From the NCBI GenBank assembly GCA_029891385.1, contig CM057228.1:50493783-50557782 (forward strand): a stretch of 64,000 nucleotides of DNA, read 5' to 3'. This DNA is from Erythroxylum novogranatense (lineage: Eukaryota; Streptophyta; Magnoliopsida; Malpighiales; Erythroxylaceae). This document shows, one piece after another, positions 57,561 through 64,000 of the stretch. The stretch's first letter is position 1; each line of letters begins with the position of its first letter. Both the position numbers and the translations under genes were made by a program. The notes under the pieces are model-generated. The model searched no databases, was not told the origin of the DNA, and saw only the letters and a program-made list of their open reading frames with translations.

Positions 57561-58634
57561 TTGTCTAATTTGATTCAGTTGAGGGCTTTAAATGTACAGT
57601 TGAATCTGGAGCATGATGGAGCTTTAGAAAGCACTCTGAAGCTCAAACCGATGCTACATGATAGGATCAGGAGAGTTCAGGATAAGGATCCTGTTTTGGT
57701 GAAATTGATTGAGAAAGTGAAGTCTGATCTGAATTCTGAATTTGAGTTGAGAGATGGGACTTTATGGTTAGGGCAGAGATTATGTGTGCCGGATGTGGAT
57801 GATTTTAGGCGAGAGATTCTGGAGGAGGCGCATATGGCTGCCTATGCTATGCATCCTGCTACTACCAAGATGTATAACACTCTTAAGCCACATTTCTGGT
57901 GGCCTGGCATGAAGAAGCAGGTGGCAGAATATGTCTCCAGGTGTATGACGTGCCAGCAGGTTAAAGCAGAGCACTAGGCTCTAGTGAGGAAGCTTCATTC
58001 GTTGCCTATTCCTGAGTGGAAATGGGAACGAATTACTATGGATTTCATTATGGGGTTGTCTAGGACGCCGAGACAGCATGATGTTATCTGGGTCATAGTG
58101 GACCGGTTAACTAAATCGACCCATTTCTTGCCAGTGAGGGAGAACAATTCTCTTGATCAGTTGGCCCAGAAGTATGTGACTGAGATTGTGAGACTGCATG
58201 GGGTTCCATTGTCTATAGTGTCGGATCGGGATCCCAGATTTACTTTGAGGTTCTGGAAGAGTTTGCAGTTTATTATGGGTACTAGGTTAAATTTTAGTAC
58301 AACATTTCATCATCAGACAGATGGGCAGAGTGAGAGGACGATTAAAACTGTTGAGGATATGCTTCGGGCGTGTGTATTGGAGTTTAGAGGAGCATGGGAT
58401 CAGTATTTAGCCCTGATTGAATTTGCCTACAATAATCATTACCATAGTAGCATCGGGATGGCACCATATGAGGCATTATATGGGAGACAGTGTCGATCGC
58501 CTCTGTATTGGGATGAAGAGGGTGAGAGGATGATTGAAGGTCCGGAGCTGATTCAGGATACAGTGGACAAGGTAAAACTGATTCGGAGACGCATAAAGGC
58601 GGCTCAGGATAGACAGAAGAGCTATATGGATTAG
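57561..58634 (+). pseudogene. Tekay integrase (nonsense-broken)
   Basis: The zinc domain reads HMAAYAMHPATTKMYNTLKP to CMTCQQVKAEH, then TAG 57975-57977 at a Gln position. The DDE core follows: WERITMDFIMGLSRTPRQHD, VPLSIVSDRDPRFTLRFWKS and HHQTDGQSERTIKTVEDMLR, with Asp, Asp and Glu all in place. The domain continues through YEALYGRQCRSPLYWDE to RQKSYMD and TAG 58632-58634. Apart from the two TAG codons the frame is intact. It would insert cDNA with heterochromatin targeting through the chromodomain that follows. Confidence 0.94.
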
Positions 58635-59091
58635 CATCGGAGGGAGATAGAGTATAATGTGGGAGACAGAGTTTTCCTTCGAGTGTCACCATGGAGAGGA
58701 GTGTTGAGATTCGGTAAGAAGGGAAAGTTAAGCCCTAGGTACATTGGTCCATATGAGATCATTGAGCGTATAGGACCTTTAGCCTATAGAGTGGCTTTAC
58801 TGAGTGAGATGTCTCAGCTGCAAAATGTCTTCCATGCGAGTATGCTCCGGAATCGATCGGATCCAACACATGTGATTCCTGCTCAGGAGATTGAGGTAGC
58901 TAACAACTTGAGCTATGTTAAGGAGCCGGTCCAGATTGTGGGATCATAGGTCAAACAGTTAAGGAACAGGGTCATTCCATTGGTGAAAGTCCTATGGAGG
59001 AACCACTCAACTGAGGAAGCAGATTAGGAGACCGAGGAGCATATAAGGAGACAGTATCCTCACCGGTTCGACCAAGCAGGTAAGAATTTCG
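58635..59091 (+). pseudogene. Tekay integrase C-terminus: GPY/F module and chromodomain (nonsense-broken)
   Basis: REIEYNVGDRVFLRVSPWRG is followed by the GPY/F stretch LSPRYIGPYEIIERIGPLAY and FHASMLRN. The chromodomain starts with YVKEPVQIVGS, is cut by TAG 58947-58949 at a Gln position, continues VKQLRNRVIPLVKVLWRNHS, and is cut by TAG 59025-59027 where the family has a Trp. The end is ETEEHIRRQYPHRF. Plant chromovirus chromodomains are thought to direct integration to heterochromatin. The frame is unbroken otherwise. Confidence 0.92.
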
Positions 59092-59108
59092 AGGACAAAA
59101 TTTTTATT

Positions 59109-59120
59109 AGGAGGGGAGAA
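59109..59120 (+). promoter_or_regulatory. Tekay polypurine tract
   Basis: AGGAGGGGAGAA ends one base before the 3' LTR start at 59122. Confidence 0.9.
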
Positions 59121-59121
59121 T

Positions 59122-61488
59122 TGTGACATCCAATCACCAATGGGAAGGGTATTTTTGGTAAATTGGGACGGGTTAGGAATGTTTAAATATATCTCGGCAT
59201 GCACATGCATCTTATAGCCTCTATATTCATATGAATGATAATTTTTGCACATGCACATGATTGTACATGCATTCATGACATTTCCCGGCATATATGTCTA
59301 AATGAAACTTTTTGTGAATTATGTGATATTCGTGTTTGAAAATTTGAATTGAAGTGCTCTAGGTGTGTTTTAAATTTTTTAGGAATTTCTAGAATTTTGC
59401 TGGAAATTTTCGGGGAGAATTTTCGGACCAGAAAAATCGCCAAGTGGTGAACTAGTTGGTTTTCAGTATTGAAAATTTTTTCCCAATGACACTGGAAATG
59501 TAGATTCATGATTTTAGGAATTATAACTTGGAGCCATTGGAATTTGGAGACAAATTGGACTAGAAATTGAATTGAGATTGAATAGAAACCTTAAAGTGCT
59601 TAAAATCAAGACAAGTGGCAAGTGACACTTGTCACTTGCCTACTTAAGTCTTTAACTTGAGTTTTATATTATTAACCTAAGCAATTCTCGATGGTTTCAT
59701 TTAGGAAGAGTTAAAATCCTTTGAAATTGAAAGTCTCCTTCCTTCTCACCCGTAGCTTCCATCTTCTTCTTCTTCTTCTTCTTTGGTTTTCTTCACCTTC
59801 TTTGAAATTGCTACTCTTCTCATCTACTTTAAGTGCTTCCTCTTCATATATCCAAGCCTAAGCCTCCTACACCCCTTAAAAATGGTGATTTTCGTATATG
59901 TGTGAAGTGAGGTGAAGGAATTGGTGTTAGTTGGAGAATTAAAGATTTGAAGTTTGTTAGGTAAGAATTTGTATTTATGTTCTTTAATTTGGTAGTTAGA
60001 AACATTTATGGGGATTAATTTTACATTAATTTCATGAAACTTGTAATTTGATTGTTTGGGTATGAGTTTATGTTTGTTTGAAGATGAAGGATGAATGTAA
60101 GTGTAATAGGTGTTGTATGAAAATTAGGATGGATTGAAGTGGATTTTGTGATGTTAGATGAGTGGAAATGAAGTAAGGAAATTGTTTATGTTGTTGCTAC
60201 CAAATTGTGATGGATTACTCAAGTAATTGTTTTGATGAATTCATGGCTGAATTATAGGTCCAAATGGATACATATTGATGTAGGTAAAGTGATGAAATGA
60301 AAAGAGTTGAGGTAGGGAGGAAATCTGGAAAATGTGACTTTGTGTAGGTTTCAGATTTTGGCTCATAACTTTTGATATGGTTGTCTAATTAAGCTGAGGT
60401 TTGTTTTAAATTAAACTTAAGAAGTATGACTAGATTTCATATGAAGGAAGTTTGATCCAATTCTGACTTTAAGGATTTTAATTTTGCCATGTAAAGTGAG
60501 TTCTTAGGTGTTGTGTGAACAATATCCGAACCTTATGACCTGAAACTTTGATGAATTTTTTTAGATTGAATTGGATTGAATTTGCTAACTTGGTCATCAT
60601 GAAAGTTGAAGATTTTTGTAAAAGCCACTAAGTATGAATTTTTTTTATTTGTACGTTGAAAGTTATGGTGTGTTAATGTTCACAGGGTCATTCAGTTGAC
60701 AATGTGTTTTGTGTGTAAGTGACTTTATGTGAACAGGTTTTGTGCTATTTATGTTCTGGTATTTATTTGGGACTGTTGGTGGTGAAATTGGCTTTAGTAA
60801 CCTTCTGGAAAGTTTTATAGGATTTTTGTAGCTTTCTAATGAGGTATTTTTTGTGAATTTTGGATGTAAGTATTGTAAGATATAAATTTGTAAAGTTTTG
60901 TTATGGTTTGGGTTAAATGCTGATTTCTTAAACCCTAACAGGACAACCACCTAAGTGAGAGGATTTGACCTAGTTTGAATGGTAATTTGCTTTGAAGTCC
61001 TTCTTGAGAATTGTAGTATATTGTCTGTGCTTTTTATTGCTGTATGGTATGTAATTTTTCGACAATGGATTGAAAAGTTATGAATGTTGGAAGATTCTGT
61101 TACTGTGGGAATGAGACTTATATAGGGAGAAGCTTTGCTTGAGAATTTGAGTTGTTTAGAGGTTGATCTTGCTTCCAAGTTATTCATGAAACTTGTAGAA
61201 AATATATTTATTTTTCTTTTGACATATATCTTGGAATTTTTGGCATAAGGAATGGAAAGATAGGAATTTTTTTGTAGAGTACAGTTACTGTTCATATGGT
61301 AGTTTTACTGTTTCATTGGGCAGAACCTTTGTTTGTGTTTTTGACCCTCTTATAGATTGAATTAGATTGGGGGGCCTTCTTGAAGATTGTATAAAATGTT
61401 TAGAGCTTTCTAATGGTGTATAATGTACCTTATTTAGAGTTACGAGTAAAAATTTATGAGGATTGAAAGAACACAATTACTTTTCATA
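59122..61488 (+). repeat. Tekay 3' LTR, truncated
   Basis: It begins TGTGACATCCAATCACC and matches 36149-38520 along its length. It stops at about 61488, around TTTTCATATGAG, where the 5' LTR continues with GGTCATTTATGGGCAG. About 1.69 kb of the LTR is missing. The palindrome at 36463 is here degraded to TCGCCAAGTGGTGA. Confidence 0.9.
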
Positions 61489-62505
61489 TGAGAATTTTTT
61501 ATGAGAGCTCTCATCTTCTTTTCCTTTCTTTGTTCCAATTTTCGTGCATTCCCTTCCTCTTAAACGAAAGCCACATCACTTGCCATTTAATTAATGCAAA
61601 AAGACTACTTTACCCTTCCATATATGCCTAATACTTTAAAACCTTAAGTACTCTTCCAAGTTTGCGCTTAATGCATTTCTAACACTTTAATTTCTAACAC
61701 TTTGATTTAATTTAATCCAATCAATTTATTCCATATGCTCTTACTCAATTTAACATGTTAATTATTCACATTAACATGCTAATTAAGTCCTCAAGATCAC
61801 AAATATAACAAATTCTCAAATAACATTAAATCATGTTTTGCTTAGGATATTTTTCAAATCATCAAATTGAAGGAATTTGCTAAAACTTCCTTATAGAGAA
61901 ATGTTCCTTATTATATCAATTTCTTAACTCCGCCAAACTCATTTAATTTGGTGCACTACTCCAAAAGCAATACTCCAAACATTTCGGACTATTCTTATGC
62001 TAACACATTTTCCAGCGATTTACTTCAATCCAAAAATTGACATTCTTAAAGACTAAATTGAAACTCGAATCCTTCATAACATTTGTAGCCCTATTTCTCT
62101 AGAGCAAACGTTATGGCCAAAATACTTTCAGCTCTTATTAATCCAAGACTGAACACTAAAACCGATTTCAATTCAGAAATTGAAAATCTTAGGGGCTAAA
62201 TTGAAATTTGAGTCCCTTCGATAACTTGTATCCCCATGTCTTTAGTTTATTTATAGATAACAATAAACTCAATTGGATCTCCACAAATCAAGAATTCACA
62301 AAAACAATGAACCATGTTCAGAAAATTTATCCAACTCACTTTGATTAAATCAATCATCCTCAATTTAATCTAAAAAATCCACAATTTTCCATGAACAGAT
62401 AGAGGAATGTCTTAGGAATCCAACGCTTCAAAAATCAGGTCAATCGGAGGTCGAATAAAAAAGTTATGGCCAAAAGAGTGAAATATGTTCAAGTCAAGAA
62501 AATCG

Positions 62506-62592
62506 GCAGGTTCGCGATCGCGACGTGTCGCGACCGCGAACGGGGAGGCGGACGCGGGAGTTCGTGACCGCGATGCGTCGCAATCACAAAAT
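62506..62592. repeat. CpG-rich palindrome cluster in the LTR fragment
   Basis: The words TTCGCGATCGCGACG, TGTCGCGACCGCGAA, TTCGTGACCGCGATG and CGTCGCAATCAC lie in 87 bases with strong CpG content in an AT-rich setting. It occupies the same place, relative to shared flanks, as the minisatellite at 33283-33426. Confidence 0.88.
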
Positions 62593-62639
62593 GCTCCTTC
62601 CTCCTTTGCTTTTTCTTCTTCCGACATCCCAACTTTCAA

Positions 62640-63490
62640 AACTCGTATCTTTTGACTCAGAACTCCAAATTTTGCAAACTTGGTATCATTGGAAAGCTAA
62701 AAGAAGGCTCTACAATTTCCATGCAGAATTCAAAAACCAATTCCGTCTCTAAAGGGGTAAAAAAACCACTCAAGTTTTTGTCCAAAATCATGTCACCCTA
62801 AACAGTCACATAAATTCTAAAATTTCTATCTTTCAACTCCAAGGTTCAAAAATGTCATACTTTATATCAATGCAAAGATCAAAAAGCAACCTACAACTTT
62901 CATGAAGGACCAAAAAATCAATTTGGCCTCTAAGGGAGTCAAAAACCACTACAAAGTTCCTATCCACTAATACCCTTCCCAAACGGTAAGAGCAACTTGT
63001 AAAAATCATAACTTCCTATTTCATAGCCCAAAATTTCCATACTTCACATCAATGGAAAGATCAAAACATAATCTAAAACTTTCATGCAACACTTAAAGGC
63101 AATTTCAACCTGTAACTAAGTCAATTTTTCAATCAAAGTTTCTGCCCTGTTAAAAATCACCTAAACAACATCCATCTTCACATTTTCAGATCTTCCAATT
63201 TCCACAATAAAAAAATAACATATTAAACATGATTGTACAGCTATGCAATTTCTCTATAACTTTCACGAAGGATGAAAAAATCAATTTAGTCTCTAAAGGA
63301 GGTAAAATCTCTTTCAAATCTACTGCCTATAAAACGACATTTCAAACAGTAACTATTTTTTTCCAAACCTTATAACTTCTTACTCCTAAGCCCAAAATGG
63401 CATAATATATACGAATGGAAAGCTCTTAAAATGAACTACAATCTTCAAGAAGATCTTCCAATCCAATTCAAACTCTAAGAGGGTCAAAAA
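62640..63490. repeat. five degenerate modules of about 181 bases
   Basis: The anchor GGAAAGATCAAAA or a variant lies at 62691, 62872, 63054 and 63417, with a weak copy near 63235, giving a steady spacing of 181-182 bases. Each contains an ATAACTT...CTCC...CCAAAATTT...CTACAACTTTCATGAAGG...CTCTAAGGGAGTCAAAAACCA pattern. Confidence 0.78.
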
Positions 63491-63960
63491 CTCAGTCAAA
63501 GTTTCTGCCCATAATATAAATTTTGACAGCATCTCCCCTAAACTTACACTAGCCAAATTCTTCAAACACCCACACAATTTTCAGCATCTGCACAAACCCT
63601 TCAATCATCCATCCTCCATGACACTCAATAAGGCTAAGAGAGCCAACAACCAATCTACACCAAAACCATAAATTGTCTCACAAAAGCAAAGAAATTACAA
63701 CAAACACCTTTCTACTCATTAGACGAGGTCATGTTCAACTTCATATTACATCATCTTTTTATCAAACATATACAACATACAATACAATTCAAAAGTCTTT
63801 CATTAACATCATAATATAAGATTTTACAAAGCTTTAGTGGACACTTTTAGCCCAAAATTTCAGATTTCCTATTCTCCAAAATTTAACACTTTCACTATTC
63901 ATTTTTCATTTCATAGTCATTTACCAATGCTAAAGTCCAATAAAATATCGGGGTCCAACA

Positions 63961-64000
63961 GTAATTTTTCAAGAGTAGGTATAAGAAGGAGATCTTCTCA
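63961..64000. other. sequence beyond the LTR end
   Basis: Forty bases outside the LTR terminus, starting GTAAT. Nothing recognised. Confidence 0.4.

Larger units (their letters stand above)
36149..61488 (+). mobile_element. Tekay/Del chromovirus (Ty3/gypsy) with two nested insertions
   Basis: The order is 5' LTR (36149-44731, split), primer site, gag, protease, reverse transcriptase (split), RNase H, integrase, GPY/F and chromodomain, polypurine tract and truncated 3' LTR (59122-61488). Without the 4.5-kb gag-only element the 5' LTR is about 4.06 kb. Removing the SIRE-like element and one target copy leaves the coding region in a single frame from about 45030 to the end, broken only by stops, nearly all TAG. 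The first 2.37 kb of the two LTRs align throughout. The 3' LTR stops at about 61488 where another LTR fragment begins, so no target duplication can be read. Confidence 0.93.
61489..63960 (-). repeat. LTR fragment related to the 5-kb solo LTR
   Basis: On the minus strand the LTR starts TGTTGGACCCCGATA (63960) and runs to about 61489, where it meets the truncated Tekay LTR. It shares with 29556-34613 the 190-base unit (two diverged copies near 62040-62290), the flank GTTATGGCCAAAAGAGTGAA at 62463-62482 and the 180-base modules. The end of the LTR that would lie at the left is missing. Whether an element continues to the right of 63960 cannot be seen. Confidence 0.8.

Overview
The window is nuclear DNA of a flowering plant, probably a dicot. 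It is AT-rich, and everything I can identify is a plant retrotransposon: Ty1/copia, Ty3/gypsy of the Athila/Tat and Tekay (Del, chromovirus) types, and an L1-type LINE. Primer binding sites match plant tRNA-Asp and initiator tRNA-Met. I found no host gene, no tRNA or rRNA gene and no CRISPR. Lineage names rest on motif recognition, not on a search.

Layout. 243-4862: Athila/Tat-like element on the minus strand, with LTR, tRNA-Asp primer site, gag and protease but no visible reverse transcriptase. 4912-13050: decayed copia on the plus strand, arranged LTR-internal-LTR-internal. 13051-16740: repeats and unassigned LTR-like sequence. 16750-28430: a LINE whose endonuclease is split by a 9.6-kb copia element on the minus strand (18654-28290, target duplication GGATC). 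28430-36148: an old Athila-like element on the plus strand, carrying in its leader a 5.06-kb solo LTR (29556-34613, target duplication GTTTG). 36149-61488: a large Tekay element on the plus strand. Its 5' LTR is split by a gag-only element (39320-43842, target duplication AGAAG). Its reverse transcriptase is split by a SIRE-like copia (47052-56748, target duplication TTGAT). 61489-63960: an LTR fragment related to the solo LTR.

How the parts relate. Four insertions have clean 5-bp target duplications, so the nesting order can be read: TR-GAG-like element and SIRE-like element into Tekay, copia into LINE, solo LTR into Athila. The gag-only element keeps an intact 528-codon gag and shares its polypurine tract with the SIRE-like element, whose lineage is a plausible helper. 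All other coding regions are broken. The Tekay polyprotein has stayed in one frame and is broken by point stops, nearly all TAG. The SIRE-like copy is broken by many single-base losses, several of which turn CAG or CTG into CG.

The most unusual feature is a recurring design in the LTRs. Otherwise AT-rich LTRs of unrelated elements carry a compact cluster of CpG-rich, mostly palindromic words. Each family has its own word, and in two related LTRs the word has been replaced at the same position. One LTR has also amplified a 190-bp segment into about seven tandem copies.
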